Shown: positions 1 to 8,774 of the stretch, in pieces | Layout: the number at the start of each line of letters is the position of its first letter | How positions within the stretch are numbered: the stretch's first letter is position 1 | Assembly: GCF_003206575.1 (NCBI RefSeq) | Contig: NZ_PZJO01000002.1 | Coordinates: forward strand, 366,640 to 430,639 | DNA length: 64,000 bases | Direction of reading: 5' to 3' | DNA from: Salinicola endophyticus | GTDB lineage: Bacteria > Pseudomonadota > Gammaproteobacteria > Pseudomonadales > Halomonadaceae | Made by a program: the position numbers and the translations under genes | Notes under the pieces: model-generated | What the model was told of the DNA's origin: nothing | The model's database searches: none | The model's input: only the letters and a program-made list of their open reading frames with translations

Positions 1-75
1 TGGGCTTTGGCGTCTCTGTGTGCGCCGTTTTCGTATACGCCGCGGTATTGTCCATAGCGACACGGATAGACCGAC

Positions 76-1056
76 TCAACCCCAGAGGGCCGGCGCCGCG
101 GGATGCACCCCTGCGGCGTCGTAGCGCAGCCCCGGGTCGCGATCCCGGGCCAGCAGCAGAGGCCCGTCGAGATCGACGATCTCGGCGCCCTGGGCAACCA
201 GCAGCGCCGGCGCCATCGCCAGCGAGCTGGCCACCATGCAGCCGACCATGATCCGCAGCCCCGCAGCGCTCGCCAGCTCACGCAAGGCCAGCGCCTCGGT
301 CAAGCCGCCGCTCTTGTCGAGCTTGATGTTGATCATGTCGTAGCGCCCCTGTAGTGACGCCAGCGAACCGCGATCATGGCACGCCTCGTCGGCGCACACC
401 GGCAGCGGCCGGGGAATCTCTGCCAAGGCCGCGTCATCGTCGGCAGGGAGCGGCTGCTCGACCATCTCGATGCCGAGCTCGCCCAGCATCGGCGCAAGCT
501 GCCGATAGGTGGACAGATCCCAGCCTTCGTTGGCATCGACGATGATCCGCGCCTGCGGCGCGCCCTGGCGCACCGCGCGCAGCCGCTCGAGATCCCCCGC
601 CCCACCCAGCTTGACCTTGAGCAGCGGGCGCTCGGCGTGGCGTGCGGCTTTCTCGCGCATCGCCGCCGGCGTATCCAGCGACAGCGTATAGGCGCACATC
701 TGCGCCTGCGGCGGGGCCAGGCCGGCCAGCGCCCAGACCGGCATGCCGCGCTGCTTGGCTTCAAGGTCCCACAGTGCGCAGTCCAGCGCGTTGCGCGCCG
801 CCCCAGCCGGCAGTCGCGTCTGCAGCGCATGGCGGTCGAGCCCAGCGGCCAGAGCCGTACGCAGAGACTCGACCTGGGCGATGACACTGGCGACCGACTC
901 ACCATAGCGAGCATAGGGCACACACTCGCCACGGCCGGCGTGGGTGCCATCGCTCAGACTCACCGTCACCACCCGCGCCTCGCAGCGCGCACCGCGCGAG
1001 ATGGCGAAGCGCTCCGCCAGCGCGAAACGCACCTCCTGCACTGTGAGGATCGACAT
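76..1056 (-). CDS. dgcA: Enolase-superfamily dipeptide epimerase / N-acetyl-D-Glu racemase (DgcA-like)
   Basis: A 326-residue member of the mandelate racemase/enolase superfamily, of the muconate-lactonizing-enzyme-like subgroup that holds L-Ala-D/L-Glu epimerases and DgcA racemases. Visible signatures are the catalytic-lysine stretch LLKVKLGG, the three metal ligands in DANEGWD, EQPLP and ADEAC, and the second lysine in NIKLDKSGG, followed by the C-terminal GCMVASSLA segment. Length and motif order match the family, so the fold and Mg-dependent 1,1-proton-transfer chemistry are well supported. The substrate (N-acylated Glu or Ala-Glu dipeptide) is inferred. It is read from an ATG about 210 bases downstream of the aminopeptidase on the same strand, so cotranscription is possible. 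The usual partner dgcN is not visible before the window edge. The 75 bases beyond its stop hold nothing recognisable. Confidence 0.8.
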   Translation of the reverse strand: MSILTVQEVRFALAERFAISRGARCEARVVTVSLSDGTHAGRGECVPYARYGESVASVIAQVESLRTALAAGLDRHALQTRLPAGAARNALDCALWDLEAKQRGMPVWALAGLAPPQAQMCAYTLSLDTPAAMREKAARHAERPLLKVKLGGAGDLERLRAVRQGAPQARIIVDANEGWDLSTYRQLAPMLGELGIEMVEQPLPADDDAALAEIPRPLPVCADEACHDRGSLASLQGRYDMINIKLDKSGGLTEALALRELASAAGLRIMVGCMVASSLAMAPALLVAQGAEIVDLDGPLLLARDRDPGLRYDAAGVHPAAPALWG

Positions 1057-1266
1057 CTGTCAGGCTCTCCTTCGCTGCCACGCCCGTATCCCTGTCAGCC
1101 GGCGCGGCCGTTATCGGACAAGACCCAGGCTTTATCTGAGAAGTCGACGCGCGATGGCCTGGCCAGAACGCGTCGCCACGGCAAAAATCGGCGACCACGG
1201 GCCGAGCTGGCGCTCCCGCCGATTGCCAACGCCCCAAGGGCGAACACAGTCAGTGTCAGACACCGC

Positions 1267-2607
1267 CTAGTCGTCGTGCGCCGGGTCGAGCACCGCCCGA
1301 TTGTAGAACGCGGTCAGCGCCCGGATCAGGTAGCCGGGATCGCGGGTACCGGCGGTCTCGCGGATCGAGTGCATGCCCCACTGCGGCACGCCGACATCGA
1401 TCGTGGGCACACCCAGCTCGGTGGCGGTGATCGGTCCGATGGTGCTGCCGCAGCCCATGTCGGCACGGGTCACGAACTGCTGCACCGGCACGTCGGCCTC
1501 GCGACAGAGATCGTGGAACAGCGCCGCCGTGGCGCTGTTGGTGGCGTAGCGCTGGCTGGCGTTGACCTTGATCACCGGCCCTCCGTTGATCGCCGGACCA
1601 TGATGCGGGTCGTGTTTGTCGGCGAAATTGGGGTGCAGCGCATGGGCGTTGTCGCAGGAGATCATCAGCGAGCGCTGGATCAGGCGCACGAAGCCCTCGT
1701 CGCCGGCCTCGCCCAGCGCCGCGTTGACCCGTCGCAGCACGTCGGCCAGAAACGGCCCCTGGGCGCCGCAGGCGCTGGCGCTGCCGACCTCCTCATGGTC
1801 GTTGGCGACGAACACCGCGCCCTGGCTGCCATCGCAACCGATCAGCGCCTCCAGGCCGATGAAGCAGGAGAGCAGATTGTCGAGCCGGGCGCTGGCCAGC
1901 AGTTCGCCCTCGATCCCGACCCGCGCCGGCGGCTGCACGTCGTGGAACCCCAGTTCGAAGTCGACGATCTCGGCGTCATTGATGCCGTGTTCGGCGGCGA
2001 TCCACTGCTGCAGTAGACGCGTCACGTCCTCCGCCTGGCCCCCCTGCAGAAACACCGGCGCCATCTGTGTCTGGGCATTCATGGCGCGGCCGCTGTTGGC
2101 CTCGCGGTCGAGATGGATCGCCAGACTGGGGATGATCGCCACGGGTTGGGAAACATTGATCAATAACCCTTGCAGTCGGCCGTCGGCTCGACGAACATGC
2201 ACCCGGCCAGAGAGCCCGAGATCACGGTCGAACCAAGGCGCCAACAGCGCCCCGCCGTAGACCTGCACGCCCAGTTGCAGCCAGCCCTTGTTGACCACCG
2301 CCGGCTGCGGCTTGAGCCTGAGCGCCGGACTGTCGGTGTGCGCGCCGACCATGCGCAGCGCCCGTAGTGGCGCGGTGGGCAGCTGCAGTGCGATCAGCGA
2401 GCTGTCGTTGCGCGTGACATAGACCTTGTCGCCCGGCACCAGCTGCCAGCTGTCGGTCTCGCGTAGCCGGCGGTAACCGGCGGCCTCCAGCTGGCTCGCG
2501 AGATTGGCCGTGGCATGCCAGGGCGAGGGCGAGCGGGCGAGGAAGTCGATCAGACGATCGATGACGGCGCTGTCGGAAATGGCATCGGCGGCGGCGGGGT
2601 CGGACAT
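1267..2607 (-). CDS. apeB: M18 family aminopeptidase
   Basis: A 446-residue cytosolic metallo-aminopeptidase of family M18, the probable-aminopeptidase-2 (ApeB) type. Zinc-ligand motifs are in order: HTDSP near residue 90, the DHEEVGS segment in the middle, and ISCDNAHALHPNF further on, with a C-terminal MHSIRE segment that carries the last ligand. These define a dinuclear zinc peptidase that removes N-terminal residues from peptides. Length is normal. It begins at an ATG and is divergent from prc, with 150 bases between the two starts. A weak short hairpin with a GC-rich stem lies just past its stop, so read-through into the downstream epimerase is possible. Confidence 0.9.
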   Translation of the reverse strand: MSDPAAADAISDSAVIDRLIDFLARSPSPWHATANLASQLEAAGYRRLRETDSWQLVPGDKVYVTRNDSSLIALQLPTAPLRALRMVGAHTDSPALRLKPQPAVVNKGWLQLGVQVYGGALLAPWFDRDLGLSGRVHVRRADGRLQGLLINVSQPVAIIPSLAIHLDREANSGRAMNAQTQMAPVFLQGGQAEDVTRLLQQWIAAEHGINDAEIVDFELGFHDVQPPARVGIEGELLASARLDNLLSCFIGLEALIGCDGSQGAVFVANDHEEVGSASACGAQGPFLADVLRRVNAALGEAGDEGFVRLIQRSLMISCDNAHALHPNFADKHDPHHGPAINGGPVIKVNASQRYATNSATAALFHDLCREADVPVQQFVTRADMGCGSTIGPITATELGVPTIDVGVPQWGMHSIRETAGTRDPGYLIRALTAFYNRAVLDPAHDD

Positions 2608-2686
2608 GAGGTTCCTCGAATGGCGGTCGGTAGGCAGTCGATACGACTGCTACAATGGATTTTGGACCTGAAAAAGATTCATGGAT

Positions 2687-2730
2687 CCGGTGGTCTTAAA
2701 GGGAACAGCCGGTAGTCTTAAAGGGAACAG
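2687..2730. repeat. Tandem 22-bp direct repeat between apeB and prc
   Basis: Two adjacent copies of a 22-base unit at 2687-2708 and 2709-2730 differ at one position (ccggtggtcttaaagggaac versus ccggtagtcttaaagggaac, each then ending ag). They fill the intergenic space directly upstream of prc. A 22-base period is about two helical turns, which would put both copies on the same DNA face, so a tandem operator is possible. A fragment of a dispersed repeat is equally possible. Confidence 0.75.
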
Positions 2731-2757
2731 AGTGTACAGGAAACCGGGAGTGCTTCA

Positions 2758-4881
2758 TTGATAACCCTGACTGTCGCCGCTCGGCACGCGGCCATGTGTT
2801 TGCTACTGCTGGCATGGAGCGTCGTGGCGCTGGCCGGTCCCACCCCAACCGATGCACAGCGCCAGGCGGCGACGGAAGTGGCGGAGGCGATCCAGTATGG
2901 CTCGTACGCCGAAGTCACCCTCGATGATGCCTGGTCGAAGCGCGCCTTCAAGCGCCTGCTCGACGTGCTCGACGACCAGCGCGCCTACCTGCTGCAGAGA
3001 GACGTCGACGATTTCAGCGATCTCGATACCACGCTCGACGACGCCGTCGAGGATGGCGATCTGGACCGCGTGTATGCCTTCTATTCACGTTACCAGGAGC
3101 GTGTCGAAGCACGCCTGCAGTGGCTGGTGTCACGCGTCGATCAGAGCATCGACTACACCTACACCGGTAACGAGCGCCTGGCGCTCGACCGCAAGGATTC
3201 GCCCTGGGCAGGCAGCGAGGAGGCCCTCGACGCGCTCTGGAGCAAGCGCCTCGAGAACGCCGCGCTGACCCTCTCGCTCAACGACCAGACGCCGAAGCAG
3301 ATTCAGAAGACGCTGCACGACCGCTACACCAACCAGCTCAACCGGGTGCGCCAGACCAACGCCGAGGACGTGCTGGTGCTGCTGATGGCTGCGGTCACCG
3401 GCACCGTCGACCCGCATACCGAGTATCTCTCGCCGCAGCAGGGCGAGTCGTTCGACATCCAGATGCGGCTCTCGCTCGAAGGGATCGGCGCACTGCTGCA
3501 GAACGACGGCGAGTACGTCAAGGTCTCCAGCCTGGTGCCCGGCGGGCCGGCGGACAAGAGCGGCGTGCTGCAGCCGGCGGACCGTATCGTCGCAGTCGGC
3601 CAGGGCAACGACGGCGACATGGTCAACGTGGTCGGCATGCGTCTGGATCAGGTGGTCGAACTGATTCGCGGGCCCAAGGGCTCCACCGTGCGCCTCGACA
3701 TCATTCCGGCCAAGGCGGTCGACGTCACCCGCACCCAGCAGGTCCAGATCACCCGCGACACGGTCAAGCTCGAGGATCAGGCCGCCCACAGCAAGGTCGA
3801 GGAGGTCCAGCGTGACGGTGAAACCCACAAGATCGGGATCATCACCGTCCCTGCCTTCTACGTCGACTTCGATGCCTGGCAGGCGGGCGAGACCGACTAC
3901 CGCAGCACCACCCGCGACGTGGCCAAGGAGATCGCCAAGCTCAAGGCGCAGAACGTCGAGGGTATCGTGCTCGATCTGCGCAATGACGGCGGCGGCGCCC
4001 TGCAGGAAGCCAACTCGATGATCGGGCTGTTCATCGACCGCGGCCCCACGGTGCAGGTGCGCGATGCGCGTGGCCGCATCAACCTGTATGGCGATACCGA
4101 TGCCGGCGTCGCCTATGACGGCCCGCTGGCGGTCCTGGTCAATCGCCTCTCCGCTTCGGCCTCGGAGATCTTCGCCGGCGCGATCCAGGATTACGGCCGC
4201 GGTCTGGTGATCGGCAGCCGCACCTTCGGCAAGGGGACGGTGCAGACCCTGAGCGACCTGAGCCACGGCCAGATCAAGCTCACCCGCGCCAAGTTCTACC
4301 GCATCTCCGGCGAGAGCACCCAGAACCGCGGCGTCGAGCCCGACATCCTCTTCCCCAGCCTGATCGACCCCGACGAGATCGGCGAGAGTGCGCTCGACAA
4401 CGCCCTGCCCTGGGACCGCGTGCGTCCGGTGCAGTATCGGCTCTACGGCCAGCCCTGGCGCTACCTGGAGACACTGCAGGACCGCCATGACAAGCGCGTC
4501 GCCAATGATCCGGACTTCGTCTATCTGGAGAAGCAGGCGCAGTTGATCAAGCGTCTACGCGAGCAGCAGACCAGTATCAGCCTCAACGCCGAACAGCGTA
4601 AACGCGAGATGGACGCCCAGGAGACCGAGCAGCTGGCGCTGGAGAATCAGCGTCGCCGCGCGCTGGGTCTCGAGCCGCTGAAGAGCTGGGTCGATGCCCG
4701 TGACCGCTCCGCGAATAGCGACGCCGAAGCCGATACCAGTGACAAGGGCGACAAAGGCGGCAAGGAAGACAAAGGCGACAAGGCCGACGACGTCGAGCCG
4801 ATCGATCGCGCCGAACTGCAGGAGACCTCACAGATCCTGCTCGACTACGCTCAGCTGATGCGCAAGCCTCCGACGAGCTGA
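2758..4881 (+). CDS. prc: Tail-specific periplasmic protease Prc (C-terminal processing peptidase)
   Basis: A 707-residue S41A peptidase. Order: an N-terminal signal peptide ending near the ALAGP stretch, a helical N-domain, a PDZ domain around residues 240-330 containing the LEGIGA and VPGGPADKSG segments, the protease core with the catalytic Ser in SASASE (residues 465-469) and Lys492 in FGKGTVQ, then a long charged C-terminal domain. This Ser-Lys dyad arrangement is that of E. coli Prc, which trims envelope proteins from their C-termini in the periplasm. The start is uncertain. 2758 is a TTG; an in-frame ATG at 2794 still leaves a complete hydrophobic signal core. The C-terminal tail contains a low-complexity Lys/Asp/Gly run near residues 660-680. 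A strong terminator follows the stop. Confidence 0.93.
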   Translation: MITLTVAARHAAMCLLLLAWSVVALAGPTPTDAQRQAATEVAEAIQYGSYAEVTLDDAWSKRAFKRLLDVLDDQRAYLLQRDVDDFSDLDTTLDDAVEDGDLDRVYAFYSRYQERVEARLQWLVSRVDQSIDYTYTGNERLALDRKDSPWAGSEEALDALWSKRLENAALTLSLNDQTPKQIQKTLHDRYTNQLNRVRQTNAEDVLVLLMAAVTGTVDPHTEYLSPQQGESFDIQMRLSLEGIGALLQNDGEYVKVSSLVPGGPADKSGVLQPADRIVAVGQGNDGDMVNVVGMRLDQVVELIRGPKGSTVRLDIIPAKAVDVTRTQQVQITRDTVKLEDQAAHSKVEEVQRDGETHKIGIITVPAFYVDFDAWQAGETDYRSTTRDVAKEIAKLKAQNVEGIVLDLRNDGGGALQEANSMIGLFIDRGPTVQVRDARGRINLYGDTDAGVAYDGPLAVLVNRLSASASEIFAGAIQDYGRGLVIGSRTFGKGTVQTLSDLSHGQIKLTRAKFYRISGESTQNRGVEPDILFPSLIDPDEIGESALDNALPWDRVRPVQYRLYGQPWRYLETLQDRHDKRVANDPDFVYLEKQAQLIKRLREQQTSISLNAEQRKREMDAQETEQLALENQRRRALGLEPLKSWVDARDRSANSDAEADTSDKGDKGGKEDKGDKADDVEPIDRAELQETSQILLDYAQLMRKPPTS

Positions 4882-4938
4882 GCAACCCGGCACCCGCTCT
4901 CCGGTCAGGATCGCCGTTCGGGTGAGCAGCGATGAACA

Positions 4939-4970
4939 CCAGGCGCCCCATCACTGTATGGGGCGCCTGG
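4939..4970 (+). terminator. Rho-independent-type terminator after prc
   Basis: A perfect 13-bp stem (ccaggcgccccat / atggggcgcctgg) with a six-base loop lies 58 bases past the prc stop and is followed by cgttt. The T-run is short, but the stem is very stable. The rest of the 340-base gap to the next gene shows no further feature. Confidence 0.8.
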
Positions 4971-5222
4971 CGTTTCGGCCCCCTTTGCGCCCTCTCCTCC
5001 CGCCACGCCTCGTCGCATGCCATTCAGGACTGAGATCTCTCGGCCCGGGGGCGGCGAAAACGCTGACATAAGCCAGCGTCAGATTCATGCGATCGGGTCA
5101 TGCCCCGGGGCAACGCCGCCGCTAGAGTCAGAAGACCCCGCCGGCATCGCGTTCCCGCACGCTCATTACGGGCATCATCACGGGCATGCGCACACCGGCC
5201 CTGACACGCCGGATACGCCGCC

Positions 5223-6437
5223 ATGTTCTTCCCCCAACGCACTTATCTGTTCCTGGAAGGCCCCGCCTCCCCATTCTTCGGCCAGTTGGCGCAGCGCCTG
5301 CTGGATGATGGGCACCGCGTGGTCAAGCTGCACTTCCATCTCGGTGAGCGCCTCTACTGGCACCATCCCGACGCGCTGACCTTCCGTCATCCCCTGGCGA
5401 TGCTGCCCCACGTGCTCGGCGAGCTGTGGCGCCAGCACCACGTGACCGACCAGGTGCTGTTCCAGGCGCACTCGCCCGCACATGATCTGGCGGTCCCGCT
5501 CGCTCGGCGCTACGGCATCCGCAATCATCTTTTCGATCACGGCTATCTGGGGCCGGGGCGGGTCACGCTGGAGCGCGAAGGCAGCGGCGCGCGTTCGCTG
5601 CTGCCGCGGGACCCGTGGTGGTTCCACGCCGCCGCCGAGCGGCTCGACGAGCCGCCCGCACCGGGTGCCTGGCCGGCTCCCGGTGCCCTGGCGCCGCTGC
5701 TGCCGGCGCTCTATCGGCTGGGCGCGCAGCTGACCCCACGGCGTCCCCCCGCCAGCGTGGCGGCCAGCGCCGACTACCGCCTACCGCTCCGGCCCGCCAT
5801 AACGCCGCAGGGGACGCGCGCCGCACGGGGCGCTGCCGACAGCCAAGCGCCCTTCTTCATTCTCTCTACCGGCGGCCAGTTGGGCCGTGACGACAACGCC
5901 CCTCAGCGCCGCCATCTCGAGCGCGTGATCGCCGGCTTCGTGCGGATCGCCCCGGCTCGCTGCCGTCTGCTGCTGCTGCCGACCGCTGCCGATCGCCATC
6001 GGCGCCCGCCGCGCCGCTGGGCGTCACGCCTGGCACGGCAGCTGGCTCTGGGAGAACGTCTCGGCTTTCTCTCCCCCACCCAGCTCGAGCGACTGCTTCC
6101 CCACGCCAGTGGCTGGGTCAGCCAAGGCGAACCCGAAGCCCACCTGGCCCTGGCCGAGGGCTGTCCGCTGTTCGCCCTCAGCGATGCCCACTACTGCTTG
6201 CCGGGGCTGGCGGTGAGCGACGACCTGGAGCTGTTCTGGCGCTATCCGCACGCGCCGGATGCCGATCTCTATCGCGCCTTCCGCCGGGTGCTGATCCACG
6301 CCACGCAGATCGAGGGCGACTTCCACGCCAGCGCCGGCCGTGATCGTGCGGTAATGGAGGCCACCGAACGGCTCACCGCGAACATCTCACCGATCGAGCG
6401 CCTGCTCCACGCCTCCCACGCCCGGGTTGCCTCCTGA
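5223..6437 (+). CDS. Divergent KpsS-like capsule synthesis paralogue, motifs eroded
   Basis: A 404-residue protein of the capsule polysaccharide synthesis family (PF05159 type). Its N-terminal half aligns by eye with the KpsS at 33811: LFLEGPASPFF versus LLLQGVCSPFF, then shared GHRVVK/GHRVIK, LYWHH, VTDQV, GIRNH, VTLEREG and SLLPRDP. The C-terminal half has drifted. Where KpsS has VIKNHPLDMG this protein has LLPTAADRHRR, and where KpsS has NSTAGN it has SQGEPEA. These are the segments expected to hold nucleotide-sugar-binding residues, so normal Kdo transfer seems unlikely. It may be a decaying duplicate or may have gained another role. It stands alone between a terminator and a convergent operon. 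The ribosome-binding site before the ATG is weak. Confidence 0.7.
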   Translation: MFFPQRTYLFLEGPASPFFGQLAQRLLDDGHRVVKLHFHLGERLYWHHPDALTFRHPLAMLPHVLGELWRQHHVTDQVLFQAHSPAHDLAVPLARRYGIRNHLFDHGYLGPGRVTLEREGSGARSLLPRDPWWFHAAAERLDEPPAPGAWPAPGALAPLLPALYRLGAQLTPRRPPASVAASADYRLPLRPAITPQGTRAARGAADSQAPFFILSTGGQLGRDDNAPQRRHLERVIAGFVRIAPARCRLLLLPTAADRHRRPPRRWASRLARQLALGERLGFLSPTQLERLLPHASGWVSQGEPEAHLALAEGCPLFALSDAHYCLPGLAVSDDLELFWRYPHAPDADLYRAFRRVLIHATQIEGDFHASAGRDRAVMEATERLTANISPIERLLHASHARVAS

Positions 6438-6535
6438 ACCGCCCCGGCGGCCTTGCGCACCGCTGCCTCCGAGCTGCCGCCCGGCCCTGGCATCCACCCT
6501 GACACTCAACCCTGACACTCAGCCCTGAAACGCCA

Positions 6536-6567
6536 ACCGCCCGCCCGAATCTCCCCGGGCGGGCGGT
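6536..6567. terminator. Bidirectional terminator between convergent genes
   Basis: A perfect 12-bp GC stem (accgcccgcccg / cgggcgggcggt) with an eight-base loop lies in the 168-base gap where the plus-strand KpsS-like gene and the minus-strand glycosyltransferase operon converge. Short T-containing tails are present on both sides, so it can serve both. Just left of it, ccctgacactca occurs twice in tandem. Confidence 0.7.
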
Positions 6568-6605
6568 CTCTTGTCGATGCCCCACTCAGCGCCAGCCGTG
6601 GCGTG

Positions 6606-7631
6606 TCAGCGCCGTGCCCACCAGAACGCCCGCGCATGTGCTGGGTCGCCTAGTTCACGCGCCTTGCGTGCGGCGCGGCGGGCCATCGCCCGCGCCTCGC
6701 CGGGCTGCTGTACCAGTCGCTGCACCGCCTCGCACCAGGCCACCTCGTCGTTCTCCACCAGCAATCCGTCGACACCATCCTCGACCACGTCGCGATAGGG
6801 CGAGCAGCGGCTGTAGATACCCACACTCCCCATCAGCGCGTTATCGAGAAACTTGATGTGCGACTTGCCGGCATTGAACGGCGTATCGACCATCGGCGTC
6901 AGTCCGATATCGGCGCTGTGCTGCCCTCGGTAGCGCTGGAAGGCGCGCCAGTTCAACGCCCGCGGCGTCTGTACCCGGGCCAGTCCCTGCAGTGCCCGCG
7001 GCGTGTGCTCGCCGAGCATGATCTCGAAGGAGAGATCGCGATGCCGCTGGTGCAGCGCCACCAGCGCCGGGGTGATCGCCTCGAGATCGCCCAGATGCGC
7101 GCGCGAGCCGTAGAAGCCGATCCGCGTCAGCGCCGGCGGCGGCGTGAACGCCACCGGCTCGCCGATCAATGGCGGTGTCAGCACCGCCACCGTGCGATGA
7201 TGGCGGCGTAGTTGCTGGCCCAGCGCGGCGCTGCTGGCGATCACCTCGTCGGCCAGCGCGAACAGTCGCGGCTGCAGATGCGTGGCGACATGGCGCATGC
7301 GCCGCCGGTAGCTCGCCGGCAGGCGAGCATCTTCGGCCGCCGCCGGGATGTCGTCGTCGACCAGGTAGCGGATCGTCGCCAGCCGCCCCCGGTTGGCCTC
7401 CAGCCAGGAGAGCCAGTAAGTGTTGAGCGAACGGCAGACCAGGACATGGGCGTGGCGCATCTCGCCCACCAGCCACGGCATGCACATGATCGGCAGACGC
7501 CAGTAGCTGGTGTCGATACGCCTGACCTCGACGCCCCGAGCCTGCAGCCAGGGTGCCGCCGACCCCAGGAAATAGATGTCCTCGGTCGGGCAACTGCCGT
7601 CGCTCAGTACCACCCAGCGTGGATAGCGCAT
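6606..7631 (-). CDS. Glycosyltransferase, GT-B fold
   Basis: A 341-residue predicted glycosyltransferase and the last gene of the 16.2-to-6.6 kb operon. The C-terminal half has the usual GT-B donor-domain pattern: a GFYGSRAHLGDLE strand-loop, GLTPMVDTPFNAGKSHIKFLDNALMG (the segment that normally grips the nucleotide sugar), then SPYRDVVEDGVDGLLVEN near the end. An acceptor domain with Rossmann-like strands precedes it. The start at 7631 is chosen because gaggggac lies at good distance before this ATG. An upstream in-frame start would add 35 low-complexity Arg-rich residues with no support. The sugar donor cannot be read from sequence. Position suggests it extends or finishes the capsule repeat unit. 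Confidence 0.75.
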   Translation of the reverse strand: MRYPRWVVLSDGSCPTEDIYFLGSAAPWLQARGVEVRRIDTSYWRLPIMCMPWLVGEMRHAHVLVCRSLNTYWLSWLEANRGRLATIRYLVDDDIPAAAEDARLPASYRRRMRHVATHLQPRLFALADEVIASSAALGQQLRRHHRTVAVLTPPLIGEPVAFTPPPALTRIGFYGSRAHLGDLEAITPALVALHQRHRDLSFEIMLGEHTPRALQGLARVQTPRALNWRAFQRYRGQHSADIGLTPMVDTPFNAGKSHIKFLDNALMGSVGIYSRCSPYRDVVEDGVDGLLVENDEVAWCEAVQRLVQQPGEARAMARRAARKARELGDPAHARAFWWARR

Positions 7632-7704
7632 GATCGGGTCCCCTCTCGGATTGGCGGTGACGCTGCGAGTCCGGCAGCGGCCGCATGGCCGCGCCGATCG
7701 CGGT

Positions 7705-8655
7705 TCAGGCCGGCGGTGTGAGTAGCGCGCGGCCAATGTCCAGGCGCGGCTTGACCATCAACTTGGTGAAGGCCATCAGCACCATCTCGTCGATCCCCGC
7801 GCCCAGGTGGCGCTTGAGTTCGTCGTAATCCTTGAAGCTCGGCTCCGGCGCCACGCACATCTCGAAGAAGTGCTGGCGATTGACGTGCGGGTTGTCGAGG
7901 AAGAAGCGGCTCAGCCGGTTGTGCTTCTCCTGCTTGGCGGCGCTGGCGACGTAGTTGCCGATACGCGCGAAGAACTGCTCGACGTTGCGCAGCGGCAGGT
8001 GGTAGACGCACGCCTCCCACTCGCGGGCGAAGGCGGTCGCCTCGGCATCCGGCTCGAGCACGCTTTGATCGCTCTTGGCCATCAGCCAGTGGTAGCCCAT
8101 GTGCAGGCGATGGGACTGGCGGTAGAGACACAGCGCCTTGGTATCCGATGCCTGCTCGCCCAGCGACCAGTACTCGGCATCCAGCAGTCGCCCGTGGAGA
8201 TCGGGCTGGGGCGGGATCGGGGTCTTGCAGATCACGTTGATCCAGGGCACGCGGAAGTAGAACCGCTTGAGATTCTCCTCGCCGGGGAAGCGCTGGCAGA
8301 AGGCATCGAAGAACGCCTTCACCCCACGCCCGTGGTTGAAGGTCAGGAACTCGTCGGCGTCGAAGCCGTAGACCACGTTGTGGCAGTCACGCTTGAGATA
8401 GATCTCCAGCGCCCCCTGGATATAGTCGGCCTTGCGCTTGGAGAAGCCCTGCTCGTCCTCGATCTCGATGAAGCCGATCTCGCGGTCGGGGAACTGTGCC
8501 CGCAGCCGCGCCACGCATTCGCGCAGGAAGGTGTGCTCGACATGGCTGAGCACGACCAGACGGTCGAACCCCAGGCGCAGGTGGTGCAGGCAGGCGGCAT
8601 AGACCACATCCTCCTCGCCTCTGACCATGGTGATGGCGGTGAACTCGGTATGCAT
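7705..8655 (-). CDS. GT2/GT92-like glycosyltransferase
   Basis: A 316-residue glycosyltransferase of the Glyco_tranf_2_4 or GT92-like type. It starts with the family pattern TAITMVRGEEDVV, followed by CLHHLRLGFDRLVVLSH and a metal-binding DADEFL motif near residue 98, the equivalent of the DXD motif of GT-A enzymes. The rest is helix-rich and contains ten or more His and Trp residues. It is the fifth gene of the operon, with gaps of about 120 and 70 bases to its neighbours. Its N-terminal region resembles that of the fusion protein at 11078, so the two probably share ancestry. The exact linkage formed is unknown. Confidence 0.72.
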   Translation of the reverse strand: MHTEFTAITMVRGEEDVVYAACLHHLRLGFDRLVVLSHVEHTFLRECVARLRAQFPDREIGFIEIEDEQGFSKRKADYIQGALEIYLKRDCHNVVYGFDADEFLTFNHGRGVKAFFDAFCQRFPGEENLKRFYFRVPWINVICKTPIPPQPDLHGRLLDAEYWSLGEQASDTKALCLYRQSHRLHMGYHWLMAKSDQSVLEPDAEATAFAREWEACVYHLPLRNVEQFFARIGNYVASAAKQEKHNRLSRFFLDNPHVNRQHFFEMCVAPEPSFKDYDELKRHLGAGIDEMVLMAFTKLMVKPRLDIGRALLTPPA

Positions 8656-8774
8656 GTTCGGCTTCCTGTCGTCAGGGTGGAAAGATCAGCGGTGACGACA
8701 CCCGGGTCGACGTCGTCTCGGCGTGAAGAAGACACGGCATTCGCTCGCCTTCTCGGCCACGCTCGTGGCCATTT

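Noticed and set aside
376-2016. Long plus-strand open frame (546 residues) opposite dgcA and apeB
   Set aside because: It is antisense to two genes with clear family motifs, is Arg/His/Gln-rich in the way GC-rich shadow frames are, and has no ribosome-binding site or recognisable motif.
3130-4488. 452-residue minus-strand frame inside prc
   Set aside because: It mirrors the prc coding frame. Prc has intact catalytic residues on the other strand.
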